NCBI GenBank assembly: GCA_014885115.2
Contig: WKLE02004211.1
Location: 1 to 61,254 of the forward strand
Reading direction: 5' to 3'
Origin: Asterionellopsis glacialis
Lineage: Eukaryota > Bacillariophyta > Plagiogrammaphyceae > Rhaphoneidales > Asterionellopsidaceae
DNA length: 61,254 nt
In this document: positions 22,066 to 33,176 of the stretch, piece after piece
How the letters are laid out: the number at the start of each line of letters is the position of its first letter
Position numbering within the stretch: position 1 is the stretch's first letter
Position numbers and translations under genes: made by a program
The notes under the pieces: model-generated
What the model was told of the DNA's origin: nothing
The model's input: the letters and a program-made list of their open reading frames with translations, nothing else
The model's database searches: none

Positions 22066-24738
22066 TCAATAGAAACTTACATGGCACCCTACTGGCCTTG
22101 ATAAACTTTTGCACTCGGTACATTCCTTGATGTAATCCAGATTGTGCATGATGCTTTCTAGACTCGGGTGGTCTGGATCTAATATTTTTCTCTGGATGTC
22201 AAGCGCTTCTTCAAATGTATATATAGCACTAGCAAAATCCTTCCTCCGTACATATACAAATCCAATATTACACAAAGTGTAGGTCAAAGCGAGCAATGTC
22301 GATTCATCTTGTGTATTATCACTATGGGTTCTTTGAATTTCCAATGCTTCCTCAAAGGATTTTAGTGCTGCGAATAATCCACCGAATTCGTAGTGCATAC
22401 AGCCGATATTGTTGAGAAATAATGAAATTTGTAAATGATTGTACCCGAGATCCCTCCGTTGAGTATGGAGCAACTGTAAGAATATAACATTCGCACAATC
22501 CAGGTCCTGCCTGGCAATTTGGACCATGGCTGTCTTCAAAATGGAAGCCTGGAGAGGAGACAAAGCAAAATAAAAATATGTGAAGATTGCAAATGCAGAT
22601 CTGTCAGCACAAGAAACGATGGAACATTATAATGGAAGCTTTCGACTTGAGAACTTACAGCGACATCCGGGTGGTTCGGTCCAAGAGCTGTAGAGCGAAC
22701 ATTAACAGCTTTTTGAAAATACTTAAGAGCAAGAACGTAGGACTCATCATGTAGATGAACTATTCCCAAATTATGTAACATAGTACCAACTAAATGATGG
22801 ATTTCACCATACTTATCAACAATCGATTGCAGTGAGCTCTCAAACAGGTCCAACGCTTCCTTGATTTGATCAAGCTGCATATAGTGAAATATGTGAAAGA
22901 ACATGTTAGAAGAAGAAATTCGAAGGCGTCGCACGATAGTACAAAGGATGCAAGTTCGGCCGATTGGCGAGAACACTAACCTTTAGATGCTCTGTAGCTT
23001 GAAGAAATATATTTTTAAGATGCAATTCTGCATCAATCACATTGTGATCATCAACACTAATAGGGATAGACATTTTCTTGGGTTCAGGATGACAGTATCT
23101 ATGAAACGGAAATGTTTCATCGTCACTGTTTTTAGCCCGACATGCATCAAAACTACTCTGGACCGCCGCTTTGACACGCTCTGTTGGGCTCAATTCACAT
23201 TCCAACGGACCCAATTGTATAAAATCGGACAGATCTATCGTATTTCTGGAAACTGCATGCATTGGAACACCATCATTGTCACCAAATAGGGTTCTCTGTC
23301 CACGTAATCGCCGACCGTCACAGTTGTGTTGATCATTTTTGTTGGCCATGTCATCAACCCACTTTTCTCCGTAGCTCATCAAACTATCCAGATATTCCTT
23401 TGTCTTTACTGCAACCAGTTCTCCATCTTGTACAGATTCTTGTACAAGGAGAGCTTCCTCTATAAGTTCCATTGCAGTCTGATATTGGTTTTGTTTAGCA
23501 ACGACTGCTCCCATATTACATAACGTTAAAGCAATGTTTAGCAAGGATGTATCTGCGTCAAATACATCGGTACCGCATGTTTGCATGGAATTTCTCTGGA
23601 GTTGAAGAGATTCTTCAAATTTCGACAATGAATCGTCGAATTCTCCTTTGGAATAATGATAGCATGCCATGTTGTTTAATAATAATGGGACATGCGTATG
23701 GCCGTATCCAAAAAGTTTGCAAACCACTTGAAGAGATTCTTGCCATGCCCTCATGGCATCATCCGTATTATTGTTCGAAAAAAGAATAAGGCCCTTTTCT
23801 GCAAGTGCGATAGCTACACCTTCCGGTCTTCTTTCCTCTGTCTGAAGAGCTAGGACTTCTGCAATACACTTGTACGCTCGTCGGGCATCTCCCTTGTACA
23901 TATACAATGTTGCTAATTCTCGGACAGTTATAGCTACGTCGTGCTGGCCACCCACTGCTTCTTTCGTTTGTCCCTTTAATAAGGTTTTGTAAATTTCTAC
24001 AGCTGCAGAGAAATTACGCTTTGCAATATGATATTCGGCTACTTCCACAATTTCGGACAACGATTCCCCAACAAAGGAAATGTCATCGACATCCACTGGT
24101 TGACTTTTCCTTCTATTTACTATAGAATCCACAGGATACACCTTATTAATCTGTTCACGGAGCGTATCTTGAACAATTTGTGACGCTCTTGTTTTTCCTT
24201 TTGTAATTTTGGGATCAATCATAAGAGACAGGTACACCATGTTGGATATTAGCAAATGAGGCTTATGTTTGTTGGACCGAGGTAACGTTTCCTTGCTGGA
24301 AGCTGTGTGCAGTGATTGCGAACATACAGCTGATTCAGCACTGGTTTTACTGCTGGGCATGGAGAGTAGCGATCGATTTTCACCAGTGGGGGTGACCACC
24401 TCCGGTTCAATTCGAATAGTCCGGTCTGGTGAATCGCATGCTGAATATTCGATGGCAGATATCACAGACGTTTCATTTCCACCTTCTACGATACACATCA
24501 TATCAAGTTCGGACATGCTTGTTGGACTGGCAGATTTATACGCATACTCTGTGGCACTTTCTCCAAAATTTATGGAACTGACATCATCCGCTCGTAAACC
24601 TCTTACACTGGAGGGAAGGTCGCTAAATTTGCTATAATCGTCCACTTCAATTGATTGTTCTTGTGGTGTTTGTTGTTCCGGTTGTGACTTGGATGACCCC
24701 GAATCCTTTCGATTATAATTACCAGAAAATATTCCCAT
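22066..24738 (-). CDS. TPR protein of the kinesin-light-chain type, three or four exons
   Basis: Exons: 24738-22981, 22874-22659 and 22548-22066. Introns are 106 and 110 bp, both phase 0, with donors GTTAGT and GTAAGT. This gives about 818 aa. The start is ATG 24738 (MGIFSGNYNRK); the frame upstream offers only TTG. Residues 1-190 are Ser/Glu-rich and disordered. From about residue 195 there are paired-helix TPR repeats with kinesin-light-chain features: an LLNNMACYHYSKGEFDDSL repeat, LGPNHPDVA at the end of exon 2, and LTYTLCNIGFVYVRRKDF near the end. TPR arrays bind partner proteins; no motor or enzyme domain is present. The exon 3 end is uncertain: translation either stops at 22066, or splices at the GTAAGT starting at 22080 to an exon at 21942-21886. 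Partner and location are unknown. Confidence 0.8.
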
Positions 24739-25979
24739 ATTGTAACGAGGATAGCTTTGAGGTGTCAGGAGAGACAAGCTTTCTCCACAAGAGAATGTGT
24801 TGTTTACCGAGAGTGGTCGGAATGGTTTGAAGGAAACGTAGTCTAGGCTTACTTGTTCGTAGGTTCTATCGGTACAGTTCCCTTGTTCCCTTTCTTAATA
24901 ATAATATGACATTGAACGTGTGACATCCACCTTAACTTGAGTACTACTTTAAAAAAATCTGAAATTTAGGATTTTTCTTTGATAGAAAGGATTACCAGGT
25001 ACATTGCTGGAGGACAATCGGATTAGGGCTGTTCGAAATTATGTGTTATTGCATATTGCATAAGTATATATATATTTTCATTTATGTTAATCAATAATTG
25101 CTTTTACAAGAACCGAGTTGGAACGTTGGAAGCAGCTAGAGTCCTAGTCCTAGCTTTCAGTTGCAAATCAAGACCAAACACTCCTCTGAACGTCCGTCCG
25201 TTCCTACGCGCACTTTTTTTGGCGGACACACAAGTACGAAATCTAACTTTAACGCTAGTAATGGTATACACCACTTAGAGATAGAAGGACAGTGCCTTTT
25301 GAGTTTTTTAAAAAAAGATGAGAAAACCCCTGTTGAGTGTTGAATGTTGAATGTGTAGAATAATAAATTGCAGGTAAATAGATGATCTAGTTTACTTTTC
25401 TGGAAATTTCCCAAAAATACTGCGTATGGAGGGTGTAAAACAATATTGCTGCTGTCACGGCTGCTACAATACCACCTTTTCCTTCCATGCAGTGTGAATG
25501 TCTGTAGTGCGATTATACCATGCTCGAAAATTTCGTAATTTCGCACATACAGAATCATCTGAGATGAAAGTACTGTCCATCTCGAGGCAATCCGAATTCA
25601 CGAAAAGAACACATTGGATCCTTACGGCTTTAAAATACACCTGAACAGGAACGCACTAGTATGCACAAATTCATAGTTATTTCTGCAAAATTTCCCAGAC
25701 AAATTTATGATGAAGAAATAGTGGTGCCACAACCTTTTCTCTTAAAACGACACTTGCCGCTTTACGCGAAACATTACATCTCTGGTCTATCTCTCAGTCA
25801 AGATTTCCGAGAATCTGAGCTACTTCCTGAACAAGCATCACACGATCGACCTCAACCAGCACGTACAGTGCGAGATAATGTCTTGATTTTTGCCAACACA
25901 CCAACCAACAAACAAAAATTGTATCATAAAGTATTCAAACTACATAAAATTTTTCGAACATCTGTCATATATTTAAATC
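24739..25979. other. Gene-free spacer upstream of the TPR gene
   Basis: Frames up to 140 codons exist on both strands but lack protein-like composition. The 15-mer TTCCCTTGTTCCCTT at 24878-24892 recurs at 43294-43308, also about 120-140 bp upstream of a minus-strand ATG. A short TA run lies near 25,070. The promoter of the TPR gene is presumably here. Confidence 0.45.
24878..24892 (-). promoter_or_regulatory. Shared upstream 15-mer, copy 1
   Basis: TTCCCTTGTTCCCTT lies about 140 bp upstream of the TPR gene start. An identical 15-mer lies about 120 bp upstream of the second LRR gene. A regulatory role is inferred only from this matching position. Confidence 0.25.
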
Positions 25980-26714
25980 CTAATACATGGCACCAAAGTT
26001 TCCACCGCCGTTCCCCTTGGGAGCTTCAATCTTCAAACGATTCTTCAACAAGTTGTCCATGGCAACCAAATAACCCTCCATGACAGATCGCATAGCAGCC
26101 TTGAGAGTGAAGTATTGTTGAACATCAATAGCAATGATATGTTGAATCCTGTGAAATTCTGGTACGCCACCATTGGATGTCTTTTCTTCCGTGGTGGTAC
26201 TTTTATTAGTGGTGCTTTGATCACCATCCTTGCCACCTGTACTTTCAGATTCAGAAAAAGTTTTGGTTTCTGACTTGGATTCCTTAGGCAAACCGAGCTT
26301 ATCAACGGCATCTGCTCGCGTGGAGAAGTACTTGGGAAGTTCTTCCAAAGCCTTGGCCCACTTTTCCTTGATTTCACCAATTTCCTTCAAGGCATTCAAC
26401 TGAACCGTCACACCAAAATTATTTCCGTCCTCCATTTGTGGAACATGCAATGAAATGTAGGTTTCAATTGTACGGAGATGCATGACACCTGTGGAAAGTG
26501 CATCACGAGTAATATCAAGAGCACCTACAATTGCATCATTCTTTGCAAGCGTTTCTTCACTAGATTCATAAGCCTTTTTAGCTTCACTGAGTGTCTCGTA
26601 TGGAAAACTAGACTTGTAGGCGGCTTCCATAGCACTCAATGTACTTTCAACCTTGTCAACAACTTCATCGACTTGTGCCTTGGCGCGTTTCTTGAAGGAA
26701 CTAGAGAGTGTCAT
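25980..26714 (-). CDS. Proteasome activator PA28 (11S regulator) subunit, gamma-like
   Basis: 244 residues from ATG 26714 (MTLSSSFKKRAKAQV); the frame extends 22 codons upstream with an ATG at 26780, but the shorter start fits the family. PA28 forms heptameric rings that cap and open the 20S proteasome without ATP. Visible features: an N-terminal helix with KVESTLSAMEAAYKSSFP; the very characteristic EDGNNFGVTVQ block at residues 95-105; a disordered Ser/Thr/Lys-rich insert about 148-185 where mammalian subunits have their variable linker; and a C-terminal helical region (IIAIDVQQYFTLKAAMRSV) ending in NFGAMY, whose last residues would dock in 20S pockets. The single-type EDGNNFGV version resembles the nuclear gamma form, which is considered ancestral. 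The gene is intronless. Confidence 0.9.
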   Translation of the reverse strand: MTLSSSFKKRAKAQVDEVVDKVESTLSAMEAAYKSSFPYETLSEAKKAYESSEETLAKNDAIVGALDITRDALSTGVMHLRTIETYISLHVPQMEDGNNFGVTVQLNALKEIGEIKEKWAKALEELPKYFSTRADAVDKLGLPKESKSETKTFSESESTGGKDGDQSTTNKSTTTEEKTSNGGVPEFHRIQHIIAIDVQQYFTLKAAMRSVMEGYLVAMDNLLKNRLKIEAPKGNGGGNFGAMY

Positions 26715-27914
26715 GATGGAGTGTTTAAAAATAAATGAGAAAAAGACAGGTGCAATGTTCTTTGAAAAACGTGCAAGCAATCAAAAAGAAATGGTACGAT
26801 GTGCGAAGAAAGATTGAATCCACACAAAAGAAGAAAAACGATTGTCTCCGATGTTTGTCTGATTCCCGCTCCCCGTTCGCCACCCTCATCGAAGACTCAC
26901 GAAATGCATGGAAGCTCGGAAGATACGCGAAGGTGATTGATTGATGCATGGATGCGCGGCTAGGTATCAAACAAAAGGGAGTGAAACGAAGCTGAGCGGA
27001 GGAATCATACTCTACAACTAGGTCTATATATACATACAGATGAATAAGTACCTTGTATTAATAGGTCCTACCTATGTATATGTACTGAAAGAACAATACC
27101 AGGTATTTAGTGTCGTTCGTTAGTAGGACATACATGGCATGTTTTACTAGGCAATTGCAATCTTATCTGGGAACGGTACCTGGTATAATACTAGAGGTAC
27201 AGCTACCCATTGTTATAATACCAACAGCACCAGTATCAATAATGGAACTTCACTGGATTGTTTTTAAAAAAAATTGTCGAGCCGTTGAAATCGCTGGACT
27301 GATTCAAATTTTTTATTTCAACCAGTCAATAAATCTTACGTATAAATAAATTCAGCAGTATAGAGTACAGTACTCTTGGAGTATTTCATATCACGGAGTA
27401 TCTAGTCCCACAGCCTAAACGGTATATGAATAAAATACGAGAATTCAGATACAGGTAGGTCCTATATCTAGGTTTATATGTACCTACATTTTTTTGTGAC
27501 GTATGGGTACTGTCATAGCACTTACTTAGTACCTTTGCATGTAGGATTATACATAAGGTCACCCAGTACTGGCGGTGCATTGGCGATGAGTCCCCGTGTA
27601 ATTTCATTGATTATTGGTCAAAATATATAAATGTCCTAATATTCTATTTATGACATCAGAAATTCGCCATCCGCGCAAGCCACCTGCGAGTTGATCCAAA
27701 AGCCACTAGTCCAAAAGCGACGATCTTCCAAGATCGTATCTTTACTGATCTTTTCTTGACACTACAGGAGAGAGATCCAAAACGAACTTTGTTTGGCGTC
27801 TTCTCTATCGAGTGTATCTCCCGTATAAACCGGTACCTGTACGCTTTGCAAATCAGAAAACCTTCATCACAATCTATCTATCTAGCAGACTGCACCAACT
27901 ACCAATCGATCATC
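26715..27914. other. Divergent spacer between PA28-like and HhH genes
   Basis: Contains both promoters. 27,010-27,560 carries GGTACCTGGTATAATAC, GTAGGACATAC and AGGTCCTAC words. The frame of the next gene is open upstream to 27756 but with no family-like content. The segment 26,775-26,945 is unusually balanced in base composition and may be transcribed leader. Confidence 0.5.
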
Positions 27915-28469
27915 ATGTCTGAAGAAGAACCTCCAACCAAGAAAGTAAAAACAGGATGGGAAGATTACACTCTCAACATCTCTGAGGCTATAATGAAGGA
28001 AGATGAAGGGAAGCACTTCGCTACTATTGCCGAATCTCCAATCGCAACTCTTCAGGGCGTAGGGCCCAAGGCTACTGAAGTACTAGAGGCTATTGGTTGT
28101 GAAACTGTCAAGGACCTTGCAACCTACAAGTTCTTTTTACTTGCTCGTGCATTATCAACCCTAGCCGAAACCGAGGTAGAAGGTGATAGGCCCTCAAGCA
28201 GTGTTATGAATGTTGACAAGGCTGTTGACAAGGAATACGAATCCAAGTCTCTCAAGGAAATCGCCGAAGCCCCCATCTCTGCTCTTCAAGGTCTAACTTC
28301 CAAGGCCGACGAACTCCTCAAAGGTCTCGGTGTTAAAACTGTTGCTGATCTTGGAAGTCTCAAGTACTGCAAATGGGCTGAGTCTATCTTACTCATAGGT
28401 GAAAAGTACGAACACACCAAGAATCTTACCGAACGCAAAGAGGAAGCAGCCTTGAAGAAACTTGGTTAA
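27915..28469 (+). CDS. Small protein with two helix-hairpin-helix-like repeats
   Basis: 184 residues from ATG 27915 (MSEEEPPTKKVKTGW), preferred over an upstream TTG-opened frame because the codons before it look like leader. PPTKKVKTGW resembles a short nuclear localisation signal. Two similar units follow: SPIATLQGVGPKATEVLEAIG with CETVKDLATYKF (about residues 42-75), and APISALQGLTSKADELLKGLG with VKTVADLGSLKY (about 118-152). The L-Q-G-[VL]-x-x-K-A pattern is that of helix-hairpin-helix modules that bind DNA backbone non-specifically or mediate protein contacts. No catalytic motif. The duplication is internal to the gene. Function unknown; a nucleic-acid-binding role is inference. Confidence 0.75.
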   Translation: MSEEEPPTKKVKTGWEDYTLNISEAIMKEDEGKHFATIAESPIATLQGVGPKATEVLEAIGCETVKDLATYKFFLLARALSTLAETEVEGDRPSSSVMNVDKAVDKEYESKSLKEIAEAPISALQGLTSKADELLKGLGVKTVADLGSLKYCKWAESILLIGEKYEHTKNLTERKEEAALKKLG

Positions 28470-29148
28470 GAAATGATAAAACGTCAATTACGTACGTGTT
28501 CTTGCGAAAGTCATTCATCGCTTCGTTTAGGGAATACATGTATCACGTCTTTAGAATGAGTGACTTGGTAAGAGATCAAAGCAAAAGATTTGGGGTCAGG
28601 GGGTGGGGACTTTGACTGGTGAGCTGTAGTTACCTTTAGAGAAATAATGTAAGAAGACACATTTAGCTTTTTATGCCGTTTATCCAAAATTCTAATTTCG
28701 TAACATCTACATGCTGTTAAATCTATTGCACACTTAATTTATATGTCTTCACATCATGCGATGGTTTTGTACAACATGTGGTCGATACTGCGTGGCCACT
28801 TGCTCACTATAACAATTAATACTGCAAACCCTTATTTCCACACTAAATACGGAGAAGCTGTACTTATCGTAGCACTACCCTTAAGGCAAGGTAATGTAAA
28901 TTGGTTTTAATATTAATATTTAATAAACAAAATTGGCCTGGTCTTTCAATTTTTTGTTTCTGTTCAAGAAAAAAGAATTCATAATCTAATTCTTTTGTCG
29001 AGACTATCCAATCCAGGACATAGGCTTATATGTTCTATGCATCTCTCAGGTACAACGAGAAGCAACAGTCCTCATTCCTCCTTTGGAAGGAGTAAATAAA
29101 AAGAGCATCAGTTGATGCTTCCAAACGATATTCTTGTGGAGGTTTCCG
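28470..29148. other. Convergent spacer
   Basis: No gene seen. AT-rich 3' flanks of two convergent genes, with several AATAAA/TTTATT words (for example near 28,918-28,926). No short-word repeats of the GGTACC type here. Confidence 0.5.
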
Positions 29149-31461
29149 CTACTTTTTGCGAAATACCGGCAGTGAGTAACCACTGCGAGCATTTCGTAGC
29201 TTCCGAGCCTCTTCTTCCTCTCGTTCTTTTCTGAGGATTCTTTCCCATTGCTGGACTGTACCCGCACCAACCTGATCTAACTTCTGAAGTGACATTGCTA
29301 AATTATAATCTGCAATTTCTTGTGGATGTGTGCCCGCTGGAAACTGAACTTGCCCACCATCAGCTGGAGGTACGTAGTCTCCAACATCGTATGACTGGGA
29401 ATTGTTACTCGATCGTGCAAACGAAAAGCGATCGGCCGCTCCGGAAATTCCTGACCGATACGTCTTGGATCTTTCAGCCGCTCGACGTCTCTTTTGGTAC
29501 ACTTCCATAGCAGCTGCATTCTCCTTCTGTTGAAGGGCAATGGTTAGCTTCACATCTTGAACCTCATTCCAGAGATTATCTTCGACATCCAATTTTGCGA
29601 CGCTTGCGCTTGACATTGACAAATCAATATCCTTACTATCCGCAGACGAGAAAGACATACTTCGAAAGCTTTGTTCCCAAGAGGGGACCTTGGCAAGATC
29701 TTGAGTTACGATTTTGATGTCTTTGCTTGCAGTTCCAGTGACTCGTGATCCCAAACTGGCACCACTTCTAGCAGAAGAAATCGATGCTGCAGCAGCCCAA
29801 GCTGTACTTCCCTGTACAGATTTGTCACCATGCATATCGACACTTGCTGGACCGTTGGCCCACGCAGTACTCCCTCCATGCACAGATTTGCTGGCATTCA
29901 TATCAACGCTTGCTGGACCATTGGCCCACCCAATGCTTCCCTGTGTAGATTTGTTATCGCCATTCATATCAACGCTTGCAACCATGGAATTGGCGTCGTT
30001 TGTAAAGCTTGCCCCGCCATTAAAGAACGTAGACGCCTGGAAAGAGTCCCCTTGAGATGTATGCCTCCCATTGGAACGTGCTGAACGAGGAGTTGTGCTG
30101 TCTCGTTTCCTATGTTGATAAGAAGATGGTGTTTCACGTCTTTTGGGAGCCTCAATGGCTCCCACGCCGTCCACAGTATCTGCTAACCCATTTCCACAAA
30201 ACACATTTAGATCCCAATTCCCCACTATATGACTCGCAACCTGCGTCAACAGTGAAGAAGAAGCAACGGATTTATTGTCTTCCTCTACTTGCATGGAGTC
30301 ATCCATTCTAGAATCCTGATTCGGGATGGGATTGGGGTTGACAGGTTCTTCCAGTGATTCGTGTTCTTTCATAGATGACGGATGGGTAGCAATCGGTGAA
30401 TAGGGCATTGGAAGGTGTGCATCATTACATGGAACAAACTGTTGGCGTGGTGTTGGAGTCTTTGGGGCTTCAAAATTGAATGGGTCCCCCACTGCTTCAA
30501 TTTGTGCACTTTGAACCTCAATTGGAGCCGGTGGGGATTCCATACGAGGTGAGGTTTCACTGGTAGCAGGTCGCAATGGAACCGGACTATGACTGTCTTG
30601 TCTATGCATTTCCAACTCTGAAGCATGTTGTGGTTCCATAGGAGCTTCCTGTGGATAAGGCGCTGTAGTTTGCCCTGGAATAACTCTACTTCCATATGCG
30701 TGTTGAGGATTATGTTGTTGTGGAGGGTTGGGTTGCTGTGCTGCTTGCATTGGTGCTTGCATTGAAGATGGAATAGGGGCCGGCGGTTGCATTGAGTACA
30801 TTTGCTGGGGATGCGGAGAAGACATTGGCGTCTGGGTTGACGAATAGGGCATGTTTGGATGTGGAGGTTGCGAGTTTTGTGGAGGTTGTGAGCTGGAAGT
30901 AGGCTGTTGAGCAGCACTGTATGGACCAAGCATAGGCGCTTGTGGAGTGTTTGGTGGTGGCGTCCATTGTGGATATTGCTGTGGAGGAGGATAGTATGCA
31001 GATTGTGTGCTGGTTGGAATTACAGGCTGAGGTATCTCGCACGAGTTGTTCTTATTGGAGTCTTTTGAAATGGTTGCATCTTTAGTTGATGTTTCTTTCT
31101 TGCCGGAGCCTCCCGCTCGAAGAGATGGAGCATTCTCGCGCAAGGCCTGACTTGTTTTGTCTCTTGCCTTTTCTTCACCTACGGCAAACCACGTTTCTGT
31201 AGCCGGGTCTTTTGCTAAAAATCTACCAGGTGGATCAAGTGCCTTAATTTCGTCAACAATGCTTGATGCGATTAATCGCTTTTCTTGTTTGAACCGAGCA
31301 TTCAAGTAAATTCTTCTATATTTCTCTACTAGACCACGGAACTGTTCGTTACCAGGATGAGCATTGATCGACCCCCCACGTCCACACAGCACATCATTTC
31401 CATTAGGTTGGATAATTCCGGTAGTAGTTCCTTCGGTTGGATTCATTGGATTGAGACCCAT
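29149..31461 (-). CDS. DUF6824-domain protein, paralogue 1
   Basis: 770 residues from ATG 31461, one exon. Residues about 22-113 form the DUF6824 block that is expanded in diatoms (NDVLCGRGGSINAHPGNEQF, then an ARFKQEKRLIASSIVDEI helix, PPGRFL, and ARDKTSQALRENAPSLR). Then follow a Pro/Gln-rich region (about 130-300), a PYSPIAT motif, SSLLTQVASHIVGNWDLNVF, three imperfect repeats containing SVDMNGDKSxxGSxxWANGPA (about 500-575), VPSWEQSFRSM, and a C-terminal segment with ALQQKEN and YNLAMSLQKLDQVGAGTVQQW followed by RNARSGY. Low-complexity Pro/Gln regions and a conserved basic N-terminal block fit a transcriptional regulator, but function is not established. Shares all main blocks with the neighbour at 33177. 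Confidence 0.85.
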   Translation of the reverse strand: MGLNPMNPTEGTTTGIIQPNGNDVLCGRGGSINAHPGNEQFRGLVEKYRRIYLNARFKQEKRLIASSIVDEIKALDPPGRFLAKDPATETWFAVGEEKARDKTSQALRENAPSLRAGGSGKKETSTKDATISKDSNKNNSCEIPQPVIPTSTQSAYYPPPQQYPQWTPPPNTPQAPMLGPYSAAQQPTSSSQPPQNSQPPHPNMPYSSTQTPMSSPHPQQMYSMQPPAPIPSSMQAPMQAAQQPNPPQQHNPQHAYGSRVIPGQTTAPYPQEAPMEPQHASELEMHRQDSHSPVPLRPATSETSPRMESPPAPIEVQSAQIEAVGDPFNFEAPKTPTPRQQFVPCNDAHLPMPYSPIATHPSSMKEHESLEEPVNPNPIPNQDSRMDDSMQVEEDNKSVASSSLLTQVASHIVGNWDLNVFCGNGLADTVDGVGAIEAPKRRETPSSYQHRKRDSTTPRSARSNGRHTSQGDSFQASTFFNGGASFTNDANSMVASVDMNGDNKSTQGSIGWANGPASVDMNASKSVHGGSTAWANGPASVDMHGDKSVQGSTAWAAAASISSARSGASLGSRVTGTASKDIKIVTQDLAKVPSWEQSFRSMSFSSADSKDIDLSMSSASVAKLDVEDNLWNEVQDVKLTIALQQKENAAAMEVYQKRRRAAERSKTYRSGISGAADRFSFARSSNNSQSYDVGDYVPPADGGQVQFPAGTHPQEIADYNLAMSLQKLDQVGAGTVQQWERILRKEREEEEARKLRNARSGYSLPVFRKK

Positions 31462-33176
31462 GTTCGATAATAGATAATAATTCTGTTTGCTCTCTGGAAT
31501 CTTCTAGAATCTCCTATTATAAATTGATTCCTCTATGAAATGTAACTTAGTAATCAATAGGTTTATAGTAAGAAGAGACAGTAAACGAGTAGTGTCTACT
31601 AGTTCGATGTTGGGCTTAAGAACTTGGGTTAGAAGACAACGGTTTCGTCCAAACACCCAGTGTTGGTGATGACAGTGCGTGTTATTTCTTGACCAAAGCA
31701 ACAACAAAACCCAGAACTCGCTAAATATCGCGAAAACGCTGAGCAGATTTCAAGTTTGTTTTCTTGGTCTTGTTTTGGCATCAAATTCTCGACAGCCTTC
31801 TAACGTCTCACCGGCTGGCGCTTAGCTGCACGTCATTACAGCTTAACTAATATTTTGATTCAACTTGGTAGAAAATGTACACTAAATTACGTAGATGTGA
31901 ATTAAGTCCCGGTAACGTAACGGTAAAACTAACGTCTCAAATAAATTTAATTAGTGAAAATCGTCATTGTTGCGTCACACCAAAAAAATATTTAGTTGCC
32001 TCAACAAATTTCGACTTCAGATACAGTTCTACCTGTACTAGTTCCTACTGGTGTGGTCCAGATTGGGGCAGAATGATATTTATAGGCAAGACTATTTGCT
32101 GACGTTAAAGGACGTTACTAGCAATATTTCAATAAGTATACATAGTGCAACTTCCGGAGGCATAATTAAATTGTACAAGTTGTAAGGAACAGCTTTGTAA
32201 AATCAAGTCTAAAGAATTATGAACTGGTAACGTCAGTACCGTAAAGTATCCCCTTGTGGTATGTTTTTTTTTTAATTTTTTAACCCTCTTCAATGTCTGT
32301 TAGTGAAAATTTATTTATCGTATTGGCCATATCTTCAATCTGATGAAAATTTGAATTCTTTTCAAATCGGTTGGCGCCTTTTCATTATGTAGATTGGACA
32401 TAATTGTCCATTATCCTAATAACGATAGTTCTCTCTTTTCTTCAACTTCATGTCATACAGAGAATCAGAAAGTGCCAATATTGGCATGTTCGATTTTTTT
32501 ACAACATTCATATATGAATAAAGAATATACCATGATCTTGTGTGGAAGTTCCATAAGGACAAAATTTCGTCTTGAGTACTTAATCTTCTTCAGTAGTTAT
32601 TTATTAGGACCAGACTTCGCTGATGCATAAGCTCTTACCACTGTACCAGGTACCTGGTACTGTAAAAGGTGAAGAAACAATACCTGGTACCAAAGTCCTA
32701 TCCAGGTACAGATACGATTTAAAGAAGCACACCTGTCCACTATATGGGTTCGTAGGTAAATATCGATTATTATTCAATCCTCTTTTGGCGGGTGAACGAA
32801 ATCCAAGAGATAACGGTTGAAAGCTGTTTTGCTGTTTTCCTCATTTTTTTGGCGCCATTTTTTTCACCAATTTACTGTATGCTGTATGTATAAAAAGGTA
32901 TCTTTTTGTGCAGAGTCATTGTTTTGGCATACAGTTCCGTATGGCAATTCACTATCAAACGGGAGTCCTGCTAAGAGAACTTTTCTCTTCTAGATTTATA
33001 TAAAATATGTTTGACCCAGAGATTTTACTGACTAAACGACAACAGCTAGGACCACGTGGACAAAGACATAATGACAAACATTGCATCGTAAGAATCTATT
33101 GTAATAATTATTGTATTAATGCTTTTTAAAATACAGTAGCAGTTTTTATGGGTAAGAAAGGGACTGGATTCTATCA
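31462..33176. other. 1.7-kb spacer between the DUF6824 paralogues
   Basis: No gene seen. Contains an 18-bp perfect palindrome at 32643-32660, a CCACGTGG (G-box-like) palindrome at 33052-33059, and AT-rich stretches. Presumably the promoter of paralogue 1 and the 3' UTR of paralogue 2. Confidence 0.5.
32643..32660. repeat. 18-bp perfect palindrome of the GGTACC word family
   Basis: GTACCAGGTACCTGGTAC reads the same on both strands and is centred on a KpnI site. It is the most symmetric member of the spacer word family. Confidence 0.9.

Noticed and set aside
25157..26083. Frames of 133 (minus) and 140 (plus) codons between the TPR and PA28 genes
   Set aside because: Neither has a recognisable fold, and the plus-strand one runs antisense into the PA28 3' end.
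30369..30929. 186-codon second minus-strand frame within DUF6824 paralogue 1
   Set aside because: It is a frame-shifted reading of the Pro/Gln-rich coding region and gives a His/Gln/Leu-rich sequence with no protein-like order.
33052..33059. CCACGTGG G-box-like palindrome
   Set aside because: It lies just past the 3' end of DUF6824 paralogue 2 and 1.6 kb from the start of paralogue 1; an 8-bp match is expected by chance in a window of this size.
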